Shown in pieces: positions 9,032-17,200 of a stretch of DNA of 42,804 nucleotides. The DNA comes from Rhodospirillaceae bacterium bin65 (GTDB lineage Bacteria > Pseudomonadota > Alphaproteobacteria > Bin65). The notes beneath the pieces were generated by a model. The model was not told the DNA's origin, ran no database searches, and saw only the letters and a list, made by a program, of their open reading frames with translations. A program made the position numbers and the translations under genes. The DNA lies in the NCBI GenBank assembly GCA_002238725.1, contig MPMX01000039.1, positions 1-42,804 of the forward strand, given 5' to 3'. The first letter of the stretch is position 1; every line of letters starts with the position of its first letter.

Positions 9032-9556
9032 TCAATAAATCCCTGCCTCCAATCCGGCTGCCATCGCGGCGCCGATCTCGGCGACCTGCCCGACGAAGGC
9101 TTCGTCCCATTCACCGCGGCAGATCAGCGGCTCCTGCACCGCGCGCCAGCGCAGGCCGGTGACGATCGTCTCGACGCCGCGCCGTGTGCCTGTCCCGTCA
9201 TGGCCGGCGCGGATATAGAGGCAGTAGGGCAGGCCCTGGGTATGCTCCAGGCAGGGATAGTAGCAGCGGTCGAAGAAGTCCTTCAGCGCGCCGCTCATAT
9301 AGCCGAGATTTTCCGTCGTCCCCAGAATTACGGCGCCGGCGGCCAGCACATGCTCCGGCCGGGTCTCGAACGGGTTTTGCGCGAGGACATTCACGGTGCC
9401 GCCTTCAAGGGCGTCGCGCGCGGCTGCCGCCGCGGCGTCGCGCAGCCGCCGCGTGTTGTCCGACGGCACATGGCCGACGATCAGGAGTTGTCTTGCACCG
9501 CCTTCGTCGGTCACGTCGGATAGGTCCAATTCGGGGGCGTTCCGGTCATGATGCAT
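9032..9556 (-). CDS. Flavodoxin-like NAD(P)H-dependent FMN reductase family protein
   Basis: A 174-aa protein with a flavodoxin-like fold. It has a beta strand and phosphate-binding loop (QLLIVGHVPSDNTRRL), a second FMN-contacting segment at VILGTTENLGYMSGALKDFF, and a DRCYYPC loop typical of NAD(P)H:FMN oxidoreductases and WrbA-like proteins. Members are cytoplasmic and reduce quinones, FMN or small electrophiles. It is convergent with the cytochrome c gene, with 19 bases between the stops, and its start region faces the DUF1007 gene. The assignment to a flavodoxin-like reductase is firm; the substrate is not predictable. Confidence 0.82.
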   Translation of the reverse strand: MHHDRNAPELDLSDVTDEGGARQLLIVGHVPSDNTRRLRDAAAAAARDALEGGTVNVLAQNPFETRPEHVLAAGAVILGTTENLGYMSGALKDFFDRCYYPCLEHTQGLPYCLYIRAGHDGTGTRRGVETIVTGLRWRAVQEPLICRGEWDEAFVGQVAEIGAAMAAGLEAGIY

Positions 9557-9721
9557 TCGGCTTCGGGATGGGGTACTCTACATCATCCGGCCGACCTGTC
9601 CGCGGCAGCGAAGCGAAAGCGGAATGACGGCTTCTGACGGCACTGTCTCGCCACGGTTTCCTTTGCCCGGCGCCGGTTCGGCAATTCTGCCGCGCTACCT
9701 GCCGCCCGCACGGAGTTCTGC

Positions 9722-10321
9722 ATGCGAATCCTGTTGATTGTCGCCACTTTGTTCGCCGGGGCGATCGGCATGGTCCGGCCTGTCGCCGCCCACCCGCATA
9801 TCTTCATCGACGCACGGGTCGTGTTCCACATGGAGGGCGGCAAGGTAGCGGCGATCAGCCAGCACTGGACCTTCGATGCGGTATTCGGCGGGGTAGTGAT
9901 CCATGCCTTCGACCGGAACCGGGACGGCAAGCTGGACGCCGGCGAAGCGGAACTGGTGCGCCGCGGCGCTTTCGACGCGCTGAAGGATTTCAACTATTTC
10001 ACCGTTGTGCGGATCGGTCGCGAGGAACTGAAGCTCGACAGGGTCACCGGCTTCGCCGCTGCGGTAGAAGACAGCCGGCTCACCTACCGCTTCAAGGTGC
10101 CGCTGCCGCGGCCAATCGATCTGCGCGCCGACAATCCGGCCTTCCTGTTCGTCGACAAGACCTACTATGTCGCCGTCGAGATCCCGAAGCAAAACCCCGT
10201 GACCTTCGCCGGCGTTGCCCCGACCGGATGCAGGACGGTCATGCGGGACGACTTCGAAAACCCGATCTATTTCGACCTGGTCGTGCCGCAAATGCTCACA
10301 TTCGACTGTCCTGCCGGTTGA
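9722..10321 (+). CDS. DUF1007 periplasmic protein, partner of NicO metal exporter
   Basis: A 199-aa secreted protein. A signal peptide (about residues 1-23, ending VAA) leads into AHPHIFIDARV, the His-containing start that defines DUF1007. An EF-hand-like loop, DRNRDGKLDAGEAE, lies near the middle, as in other members. DUF1007 proteins are usually encoded next to or fused with NicO/RcnA-type nickel-cobalt permeases and are thought to bind the metal in the periplasm. Here the NicO gene follows after 58 bases on the same strand, which supports that role. The metal is inferred from context and not shown by the sequence alone. Confidence 0.85.
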   Translation: MRILLIVATLFAGAIGMVRPVAAHPHIFIDARVVFHMEGGKVAAISQHWTFDAVFGGVVIHAFDRNRDGKLDAGEAELVRRGAFDALKDFNYFTVVRIGREELKLDRVTGFAAAVEDSRLTYRFKVPLPRPIDLRADNPAFLFVDKTYYVAVEIPKQNPVTFAGVAPTGCRTVMRDDFENPIYFDLVVPQMLTFDCPAG

Positions 10322-10379
10322 TTTCCCGCGCAATTTCGCGAAAGCCGCAGCCGCGTACCACCATGTCGGTCCCAACTGA

Positions 10380-11429
10380 ATGCGTATGCATGCGTCGATG
10401 ATACCGGACCGCAGGGTCCTGCACCGCGTCGTCCTGTGGATCCTGCTGTTGACGGTACTCGCCGGCGGAATTCCGGCGACTGCGGCGGCGCCCGCGGCGG
10501 CGCAGAACCCGTTCGGGCTCGATCCAAAGGGCGCACCGGCGAAGCCGGGCGCTGTGCCAGCTGCACCGGAGGCCCGGTCGCCGGGCTTCCGGCCGCCCGC
10601 CGCGCTCCAACGCTTTGTCCAGACGGTGGCGCGCTGGCAGCGGCGGCTGAACGACGAGATCGCCCGGCAGGTCGCGGCCTACAAGACGGGCGGCGCCATT
10701 GCGCCGGTGCTCGCCATCCTGCTGCTCTCCTTCCTCTACGGCCTGTTCCACGCCGCCGGGCCGGGCCACGGCAAATTCGTCGTCGCCGCCTATTTCCTCG
10801 CCAACCGGGCGCGGCCCCGGGACGGCGTGCTGATGAGCGGCCTGATCGCCCTGACCCAGGCGCTGGTGGCGATCGGCCTGGTCGGCCTGTTCGCCCTGGC
10901 GCTGGATGCCGGCACGCTGGAGCTGATCGGCAACGCGACCTGGGTCGAACTGGCCAGCCACGGGCTGATCGTGCTGCTCGGCCTGTGGATGGTCTGGGGC
11001 GGCATCGTTGGCCGCGGCTGTTCTCACACGCATGGGCCGGGCGGGCATCACGATCATGAGCATGGCGCTTCCGGACCGGCGGAGCCGGGCCGCAGGATCA
11101 TGGTCACCGCGGCCGTCGCCGCCGGGCTGCGGCCCTGCACCGGCGCGGTGATCGTGCTGCTGTTCACGCTGGCCAACGGCATCTTCATCGTCGGCGTTCT
11201 GGGCGCGCTGGTCATGGCGCTGGGCGTGGCGATCACCGTATCGGCGATCGGTCTGGCGGCGATTTACGCGCGGCGCGGCGCGGCACGCGCTGCCGGTGCA
11301 AATCCCGCTCTGGCCAGGTACGGCAATCCGGCCCACCGGGCCGCAGGCATCGCAGGCGGCGGGGCGATCGTCCTGATCGGCGCCGTGCTGGCGTTGGCGG
11401 CGGCGGAGCGGCTGGGCCTGTTGGTGTAG
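10380..11429 (+). CDS. NicO/RcnA-type nickel-cobalt efflux permease
   Basis: A 349-aa inner-membrane protein of the NicO (HoxN/HupN/NixA/RcnA) superfamily. After a signal-like N terminus and a Pro/Ala-rich periplasmic stretch it has about six membrane helices. The family signature FHAAGPGHGKFVVAAYF appears in the first core helix and GLRPCTGAVIVLLF in the later one. Between them is a His-rich cytoplasmic loop (SHTHGPGGHHDHEHG), the probable metal-collecting element. RcnA-like members export Ni2+ and Co2+. The DUF1007 gene directly upstream is its usual partner. The start may be ATG 10380 or the in-frame ATG six bases later. No RcnR-like regulator or Ni riboswitch is seen. Confidence 0.88.
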   Translation: MRMHASMIPDRRVLHRVVLWILLLTVLAGGIPATAAAPAAAQNPFGLDPKGAPAKPGAVPAAPEARSPGFRPPAALQRFVQTVARWQRRLNDEIARQVAAYKTGGAIAPVLAILLLSFLYGLFHAAGPGHGKFVVAAYFLANRARPRDGVLMSGLIALTQALVAIGLVGLFALALDAGTLELIGNATWVELASHGLIVLLGLWMVWGGIVGRGCSHTHGPGGHHDHEHGASGPAEPGRRIMVTAAVAAGLRPCTGAVIVLLFTLANGIFIVGVLGALVMALGVAITVSAIGLAAIYARRGAARAAGANPALARYGNPAHRAAGIAGGGAIVLIGAVLALAAAERLGLLV

Positions 11430-11509
11430 GCCAAAGCAGCCTCTTGCCCTCGGCGCCGAATACCGGCACAACCGCACTACTTTCAACCTCAGAAAGAGTA
11501 ATAGCCGGC

Positions 11510-11989
11510 ATGGGTGAGAAACTCGGTATCGGCGCCACATTTCCGGAACTGTCGATCAATCTGGTCGATGGCGGAGAAATGCGCCTACCCGATGACCTGA
11601 GCGGAAAATATCGGGTCATCCTGTTCTATCGGGGGCATTGGTGACCGTACTGCCGCCATCAGTTGGATGGCTTCGGCAGACAGATTGACGAATTGCGCGC
11701 GGCCAACGCGTCCGTGGTCGCCGCGAGCGTCGACGACATCGACAACGCAGAGAAAATCGCCGACGGCAAGGGTTTCCCCTTCGGCTACGGCGTGACCCGC
11801 GACATCGCAGATACGCTGGGCTCCTGGTGGGAGGATCGGCGCCAGATCATCCAGCCTTCGGAATTCGTCGTGAACGGCGAGACCGGCAAGGTGGTCCTGT
11901 CGAGCTACAGCGACGGCCCGCTCGGGCGGCTGGACGCCGGCCAAGTCATAAAGCTGGTCAACTTCTACGAGTCGATGGCGAAGAATTAG
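11510..11989 (+). CDS. Peroxiredoxin-like redoxin with in-frame UGA read as selenocysteine (UxxC)
   Basis: Translation from ATG 11510 gives 44 residues ending FYRGHW, then TGA at 11642-11644. The same frame goes on without a break as PYCRHQLDGF and 104 further residues to a TAA-class stop at 11987-11989. Cys homologues of this AhpC/TSA-like redoxin family read FYRGHWCPYCRRQL at the same place, so the TGA replaces the first active-site Cys and the second (residue 48) is kept: U45-P-Y-C48. Both halves show family features on each side of the TGA: GATFPELSINL before it; VVAASVDDIDNAEK, VTRDIADTLGSWW and IIQPSEFVV after it. A strong SECIS-like stem-loop begins six bases after the TGA. The product would be a 159-aa cytoplasmic thiol/selenol peroxidase or disulfide reductase. 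The alternative is a fresh nonsense mutation or a base error; the matching site and hairpin argue against that. Confidence 0.85.
11642..11679 (+). promoter_or_regulatory. Candidate bacterial SECIS element with Sec UGA codon
   Basis: The TGA at 11642-11644 is followed by a long hairpin. Arm 11650-11655 (CTGCCG) pairs with 11674-11679 (CGGCAG), and 11656-11660 (CCATC) pairs with 11666-11670 (GATGG). The apical loop is AGTTG (11661-11665) and a three-base bulge CTT lies on the 3' side, giving eleven Watson-Crick pairs in all. Bacterial SECIS elements lie just 3' of the UGA, inside the coding region, with a small apical loop having G at one of its first two positions. Here the loop starts 16 bases after the UGA and its second base is G, close to the geometry of E. 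coli fdhF. It would recruit SelB with Sec-tRNA. Confidence 0.8.
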
Positions 11990-12122
11990 GCGCGGTTGCG
12001 CATCGCTGCGACGGCGTCCGCCCGCGCCCCGGACGGCTATGCACGACCACGGATGACACTCGTGGCCGCCGGCAGCTGTTCGATGACCCGGTTCCGATAT
12101 TCGTTCAATTGCGAGACGTTCC

Positions 12123-12926
12123 ATGTCCACAGATCTGGTCCTCTATGAAACGGCCGGCCGCGTTGCCACGATCACCCTGAACGATCCGGACCGGCGCAAC
12201 CCGGTCTCCGACCCGGCGATGATAGACGCCCTGGTGGGCGCGATCGGACGGGTGCAGCGCGACACGGACATCTCGGTCGCCGTCCTGACCGGCGCCGGCA
12301 CGGCCTTTTCCTCCGGCGGCGACGTCAAGGCGATGCGCGACCGCGCCGGCATGTTCGGCGGCCCGCCGCAGCATGTCGCCGAAGGCTATATGTACGGCAT
12401 CCAGCAGATCCCCTTGGCGCTCTATGCGCTCGACGTTCCGACGATCGCGGCGGTCAACGGCCCGGCGATGGGGGCGGGCTGCGACCTCGCCTTCATGTGC
12501 GATATGCGGATCGCCTCGACGACGGCGCTGTTCGGCGAGGTGTTCGTGAGCCTCGGCCTGATCGCCGGCGACGCCGGAAGCTGGTTCCTGCCCCGGCGCG
12601 TGCCGTGGGAGGTCGCGGCGGAAATGTCCTTCACCGGCCGGCCGATCAAGGCGGAGGAAGGTTATCGCCGGGGCCTGTGCATGAAGGTCGTCGAGCCGGA
12701 AGCGCTGATGGACGAAGCCCGGGCGTTGGCGAACGTCATCGCCTCGAAGCCGCCGAAGACGGTCCGCCAGGCCAAGCGCCTGCTGCGCGCCGCGGTCAAG
12801 ATGGACCTGCCCAGCTTTCTCGAGACCGCCGCGGTCAACCAGGCGATGTGCCATCACAGCGAGGACCATCTGGAAGCGGTCAACGCCATGCTGGAGAAGC
12901 GCCAGGGCGTGTATTCGGGGCGGTGA
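12123..12926 (+). CDS. Enoyl-CoA hydratase/isomerase (crotonase) family protein
   Basis: A 267-aa crotonase-fold protein. The oxyanion-hole segments are visible as AVLTGAGTAFSSGGDVKAM and VNGPAMGAGCDLAFMCDMRIA, followed by the catalytic-helix region GEVFVSLGLIAGDAGSWFLPR. In the last of these the second catalytic Glu of classical hydratases is replaced by an Asp/Gly context, so the reaction could be isomerisation, hydration or hydrolysis of an acyl-CoA. The C-terminal helices (about residues 200-267) form the trimerisation part. Length is typical. It precedes the formate dehydrogenase gene by 176 bases, with a weak hairpin plus T-rich run between, so the two are probably separate units. Confidence 0.88.
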   Translation: MSTDLVLYETAGRVATITLNDPDRRNPVSDPAMIDALVGAIGRVQRDTDISVAVLTGAGTAFSSGGDVKAMRDRAGMFGGPPQHVAEGYMYGIQQIPLALYALDVPTIAAVNGPAMGAGCDLAFMCDMRIASTTALFGEVFVSLGLIAGDAGSWFLPRRVPWEVAAEMSFTGRPIKAEEGYRRGLCMKVVEPEALMDEARALANVIASKPPKTVRQAKRLLRAAVKMDLPSFLETAAVNQAMCHHSEDHLEAVNAMLEKRQGVYSGR

Positions 12927-12953
12927 GACCGCGTTCGGCTTTCTGGACATCGA

Positions 12954-12974
12954 ACCGGTCTCGACCGGTCTTTT
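12954..12974 (+). terminator. Weak hairpin plus T run after the crotonase gene
   Basis: ACCGGT, loop CTCG, ACCGGT (12954-12969) is followed by CTTTT. The stem is only 6 bp, but its position 28 bases after the stop and the T run fit a modest intrinsic terminator. Confidence 0.4.
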
Positions 12975-13102
12975 ACCTGTGTCGTTTCATTTGTCCCGAT
13001 CCCGTGATTGCCCCTTGAAGCCGCGCTGGAGTCATGCTTCACGCGACGTTTACCCTTGCGACGCCGCTGGAACGGCGATGAGACGGGCATAAGCATCGCA
13101 CC

Positions 13103-15892
13103 ATGAGCGAAGCGATTACATTCACGCTGGACGGAGAGACCGTCACGGCTGCGCCGGGCGAGACGATCTGGCAGGTCGCGGACCGCCTGGGCACGGAAAT
13201 TCCGCATCTCTGCTATGCCGACGAGCCGGGCTACCGCGCCGACGGCAACTGCCGCGCCTGCATGGTGGAGGTCGAGGGCGAGCGCGTGCTCGCCGCCTCC
13301 TGCATCCGCGAACCAGTGGATGGAATGACGGTCCACACCGCTTCCGACCGGGCCAAAGCCTCGCGCAAGATGGTGTTCGAGATGCTGCTGGCTGATCAGC
13401 CGGCGAAGGCGCAGGCGCACGATCCCGAAAGCCAATTCTGGCACTGGACCGGCCGGGTCGATCTGGAGCAAAGCCGCCTGCCGCCGCGCGAATCCCCGGC
13501 GCCCGATGTCAGCCACCCGGCGATGGCGGTGCATCTGGACGCCTGCATCGATTGCAACCTGTGCGTCCGGGCCTGCCGCGAAGTTCAGGCGAACGACGTC
13601 ATCGGCATGGCCCTGCGCGGCCATGGCTCGAAAATCGTGTTCGACATGGACGATCCGATGGGCGGCAGCACCTGCGTCGCCTGTGGCGAGTGCGTGCAGG
13701 CCTGCCCGACCGGCGCGCTGATGCCGGCCAACCTGCTGGACGATGCGGGTGTGCGCACCGGATTTCCGGATGAGCGGGTTGAGAGCGTCTGCCCCTATTG
13801 CGGCGTCGGCTGCCAGATCACCTACAATCTGAAGGACGGCAAGCTGCTCTCGGTCGACGGGCGTGACGGCCCGGCCAACGAACAGCGCTTGTGCGTGAAG
13901 GGCCGGTTCGGCTTCGACTATGCCCACAGTCCGCAACGCCTGACCGAACCGCTGATCCGGCGCGACGACGCGCCGAAATCGGCCGACATCGTCATGGACC
14001 CGGCCAACCCGCTGGAATACTTCCGCGAAGCGAGCTGGGAGGAAGCCTTGGCCCGCGCCGCCGGCGGCCTGCGCCGGATCCGGGACGAGAAGGGGCCGAA
14101 CGCCCTGGCTGGCTTCGGCTCGGCCAAGGGTTCCAACGAGGAAGCCTATTTGTTCCAGAAACTGGTGCGCGCCGGTTTCGGAACCAACAATGTCGACCAC
14201 TGCACCCGGCTCTGCCACGCCTCGTCGGTCGCGGCGTTGCTCGAAGGCATCGGCTCCGGCGCCGTCACCGCGCCGTTCACCGCCTGCAAGGACAGCGACG
14301 TCGTGTTCGTCATCGGCGCCAACCCGACAGAGAACCATCCGGTCGCCGCAACCTATCTGAAACAGGCGGCGCGGCGCGGCGCGACCCTAATCGTCGCCGA
14401 TCCGCGCGGCCAGGCGCTCGGCCGCCACGCCAGCCACATGCTGCAGTTCAAGGGTGGGACGGATGTCGCGCTGCTGAATGCAATGCTCAACACGATCGTG
14501 ACGGAGAAGCTTTACGACGAGCAGTATGTCCAGGCCCAGGTCGAGGGCTTCGAGGCTTTCGCCGAGCACATCCGGCCCTTCACGCCGGAGGAGATGGCGC
14601 CGGTCTGCGGCATCGACGCCGAAGAGCTGCGCACGGTTGCCCGCAAGTTCGCCCGGGCGGAGCGGGCGATCCTCTTCTGGGGCATGGGCATTTCCCAGCA
14701 CGTCCACGGCACCGACAACGCCCGCTGCCTGATCGCGCTCTCGTTGATCACCGGCCAGGTCGGCCGGCCGGGCACCGGCCTGCATCCGCTGCGCGGGCAG
14801 AACAACGTGCAGGGCGCGTCCGACGCCGGCCTGATCCCGATGTTCCTGCCCGATTACCAGTCGGTCGAAGACGCCGACCTGCGCGCGCCGATCCAGGACC
14901 TGTGGGGCGGCACGCTCGATCCAAAGCGCGGCCTGACGGTGGTCGAGATCGTCAATGCCATCCTCGCCGGCGAGATCGACGGCATGTACATCATGGGCGA
15001 GAACCCGGCGATGTCCGACCCGGACACCGCCCACGCCCGCGCCGCACTGGCCAAACTCGACCATCTGGTGGTCCAGGATCTGTTCCTGACCGAGACGGCC
15101 TGGCACGCCGATGTCGTCCTGCCGGCTTCGGCCTGGCCGGAGAAGACCGGCACGGTCACGAACACCAACCGGCAGGTGCAGATGGGCCGGCAGGCGCTCG
15201 CCCTGCCCGGCGAGGCGCGGCACGACCTTTGGATCATCCAGGAAATCGCCCGGGGCATGGGACTCGACTGGAACTATGGGAGCGCCGCCGATGTCTACGC
15301 CGAGATGGCGCAGACCATGCCGTCCCTCGACAATATCTCCTGGGAGCGTCTGGAGCGCGAAAGCGCCGTGACCTATCCGAGCGCGGCGCCCGACCGGCCG
15401 GGCGAAGAGATCGTGTTCGGCGACGGTTTCCCGACTGCGAACGGCCGCGCCAGGCTGGTGCCGGCCGCGCCGCAACCGCCCGCCGAGGTGCCGGACGGCG
15501 ATTATCCGATGATCCTGACCACGGGCCGGCAGCTCGAACACTGGCATACCGGCGCCATGACCAGCCGGGCGACGGTGCTGGACGCGCTGGAGCCGGAGGC
15601 GGTCGCCTCCCTCAGCCCGGCCGACCTGCAGCGCCTCGGCATCGCGCCGGGCGAACCGGTAAGGGTCGAGACCCGGCGCGGGACGATCGACCTGGCGGCG
15701 CGCATGGATACCGCCGTGCCCGCCGGCACCGTGTTCATCCCCTTCTGCTACACCGCCGCCCCGGCCAACCTGCTGACCACGCCGCAGCTCGATCCCGTGG
15801 GCAAGATCCCCGGCTTCAAATTCTGCGCGGCGCGGGTGACGCGGGCAAAGGCGCCGGCCGTCCACAACGTAACTCTACGGCGGACCGCCTAG
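13103..15892 (+). CDS. fdhF: Formate dehydrogenase alpha subunit, Cys type, with N-terminal ferredoxin domains
   Basis: A 929-aa molybdenum (or tungsten) bis-MGD oxidoreductase that oxidises formate to CO2. Domains in order: a 2Fe-2S ferredoxin domain (Cys37, 50, 53, 67), a NuoG-like His-Cys region (about 100-145), two 4Fe-4S motifs (CIDCNLCVRACRE and CVACGECVQACP), the molybdopterin-site 4Fe-4S cluster (VCPYCGVGCQ to about residue 270), the large MGD domains, and the C-terminal dinucleotide-binding domain (ILTTGRQLEHWHTG onward). The metal-ligand residue is Cys371 in CTRLCHASSVAALLE, where E. coli FdhF has selenocysteine. The next residue is the catalytic His372. No beta/gamma (FdsB/FdsG) or FdhD gene is adjacent, so its electron partner is unknown. 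moaE, needed for the cofactor, lies at 31040. Confidence 0.92.
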   Translation: MSEAITFTLDGETVTAAPGETIWQVADRLGTEIPHLCYADEPGYRADGNCRACMVEVEGERVLAASCIREPVDGMTVHTASDRAKASRKMVFEMLLADQPAKAQAHDPESQFWHWTGRVDLEQSRLPPRESPAPDVSHPAMAVHLDACIDCNLCVRACREVQANDVIGMALRGHGSKIVFDMDDPMGGSTCVACGECVQACPTGALMPANLLDDAGVRTGFPDERVESVCPYCGVGCQITYNLKDGKLLSVDGRDGPANEQRLCVKGRFGFDYAHSPQRLTEPLIRRDDAPKSADIVMDPANPLEYFREASWEEALARAAGGLRRIRDEKGPNALAGFGSAKGSNEEAYLFQKLVRAGFGTNNVDHCTRLCHASSVAALLEGIGSGAVTAPFTACKDSDVVFVIGANPTENHPVAATYLKQAARRGATLIVADPRGQALGRHASHMLQFKGGTDVALLNAMLNTIVTEKLYDEQYVQAQVEGFEAFAEHIRPFTPEEMAPVCGIDAEELRTVARKFARAERAILFWGMGISQHVHGTDNARCLIALSLITGQVGRPGTGLHPLRGQNNVQGASDAGLIPMFLPDYQSVEDADLRAPIQDLWGGTLDPKRGLTVVEIVNAILAGEIDGMYIMGENPAMSDPDTAHARAALAKLDHLVVQDLFLTETAWHADVVLPASAWPEKTGTVTNTNRQVQMGRQALALPGEARHDLWIIQEIARGMGLDWNYGSAADVYAEMAQTMPSLDNISWERLERESAVTYPSAAPDRPGEEIVFGDGFPTANGRARLVPAAPQPPAEVPDGDYPMILTTGRQLEHWHTGAMTSRATVLDALEPEAVASLSPADLQRLGIAPGEPVRVETRRGTIDLAARMDTAVPAGTVFIPFCYTAAPANLLTTPQLDPVGKIPGFKFCAARVTRAKAPAVHNVTLRRTA

Positions 15893-15969
15893 AAGAAGTG
15901 GATTGCCCTTTGGACGATACACTCGCGTTGGAAATTGATTTGCTGCTCAAAACTATCCGGACACATTAG

Positions 15970-15998
15970 TTGACATTACATGTCGACCCAAAATTCGA
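15970..15998 (+). promoter_or_regulatory. Possible promoter of the PD-(D/E)XK gene
   Basis: A perfect TTGACA at 15970-15975 is followed, about 17 bases later, by an AT-rich but poor -10 (ATTCGA). It lies in the AT-rich DNA just upstream of the foreign-looking nuclease gene. Confidence 0.3.
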
Positions 15999-16018
15999 AC
16001 AACTTGGAGGTCTAGGAT

Positions 16019-17200
16019 TTGTCCTCACAGCATGCTGCGCCTATCATTATTGGTCTCAACGGAAAATCAGAAAAACTGCTAATAACTTCGAAAAAATATG
16101 ATGAAGCTTGGCTACAGGATCTAATGTTTGCACATCCGAGTGCACTTCCAATCGCTGAAATAGATCGTTCGTTTGCCAATGCGGTACCGATTTGCACCGA
16201 ATTGAATACGCCGGTAGGGCCCATAGACGCGCTATACGCAACACCTGAGGGAAAGCTCGTCATTCTAGAAACTAAGCTCTGGCGGAACCCGCAGGCGAGG
16301 CGCGAAGTCGTCGGGCAAATCCTCGACTATGCGAAGGAGCTGAGTCGCTGGGCATACGAAGATTTACAGCGGGAAGTATCGCGGCGCACCGGACGTTCCG
16401 GCAACGCACTGTACGAAATTGTTGCCGACACCGCCATGGACCTAGACGAAGCCGATTTCGTCGATGAATTGTCCCGAAGTCTTCGGCAAGGACGGTTTCT
16501 GTTGCTAATCTGCGGCGACGGCATCCGGGAGGGAGTAGCTGCAATCACGGATTTCCTGGAGCAGCATGGCACACTTCGCTTCACGTTTGGACTTGTCGAA
16601 GTTGCTGTGTACGATATGCCTGAAGGACGGCGCCTAGTTCAGCCACGCGTTCTCGCCCAATCTCTTATCGCGAAACGCACGGTTGTGAGCCTCGAATCGG
16701 AGGGTCTTGTCGCAGCAGATGATAACGACAACGATGATCCGGAACGGGAACTAAGCGACTTGGAGAAATTCTACCGCTATTTCTGGCGGGAATTTATTGG
16801 CGATCTGGAATTAGATGACCCAGACCAACCACCCCCGAAAGAGACGAAAGTCGGAAATGTATTTCTTCAAATGCCTAAAGGCGCTAATGCCTGGATTACA
16901 CTCTACTTCTATCAGAAGGATAATCGTGCAGGGGTGTTTCTAACCTTCACGCGCGGCAACCTGGCAGATCGTATATTTGAACATCTTTCGAAAGATAAGG
17001 TCCGGATAGAAGCGGAACTTGGTATACCGGTGTCATGGGATTCGGAAAAAGGAAAGCACTCTGTTTCTTCGGGCAAGAATTTTCCAAATCTAAGAGATCC
17101 GATTTATCGAACAGAAATTAAAACGTTCCTTGCAGATCGATCCAATCGATTTGTGAACGTGTTTCGGCATCGTATTGAACGAATTGTCGAAGAAATTTAA
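16019..17200 (+). CDS. PD-(D/E)XK (RecB-like) nuclease-domain protein, AT-rich, probably acquired
   Basis: A 393-aa protein starting at TTG 16019, with a good Shine-Dalgarno (GGAGG at 16006-16010, 8-base spacer). The N-terminal domain (about 1-130) shows the RecB-family nuclease pattern: G67-P-I-D70, then E84-T-K86 in VILETKLW, then Q100-x3-Y104 in GQILDYA. That is the D...ExK...QxxxY signature of DNA-cutting PD-(D/E)XK enzymes. A middle region (about 130-240) and a C-terminal domain (about 245-393, beginning LEKFYRYFWREF) resembling DUF4268-type domains follow; the latter match is tentative. Codon use is clearly AT-richer than the neighbours, which suggests horizontal transfer. A lone cytoplasmic nuclease of this kind might act in phage or plasmid defence (inference). 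Confidence 0.72.
   Translation: MSSQHAAPIIIGLNGKSEKLLITSKKYDEAWLQDLMFAHPSALPIAEIDRSFANAVPICTELNTPVGPIDALYATPEGKLVILETKLWRNPQARREVVGQILDYAKELSRWAYEDLQREVSRRTGRSGNALYEIVADTAMDLDEADFVDELSRSLRQGRFLLLICGDGIREGVAAITDFLEQHGTLRFTFGLVEVAVYDMPEGRRLVQPRVLAQSLIAKRTVVSLESEGLVAADDNDNDDPERELSDLEKFYRYFWREFIGDLELDDPDQPPPKETKVGNVFLQMPKGANAWITLYFYQKDNRAGVFLTFTRGNLADRIFEHLSKDKVRIEAELGIPVSWDSEKGKHSVSSGKNFPNLRDPIYRTEIKTFLADRSNRFVNVFRHRIERIVEEI

Noticed and set aside
11663..11989. A separate short gene starting at TTG 11663 after the TGA
   Set aside because: It starts in the middle of the family's active-site helix, has no Shine-Dalgarno, and the upstream 44 codons belong to the same family. A read-through selenoprotein explains both halves better.
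14201..14230. A selenocysteine in the formate dehydrogenase
   Set aside because: The metal-ligand codon is TGC (Cys371) and the frame has no internal TGA.
12854..15865. Long minus-strand frames opposite the formate dehydrogenase
   Set aside because: They are shadow frames of a well-supported gene and have no recognisable domain.
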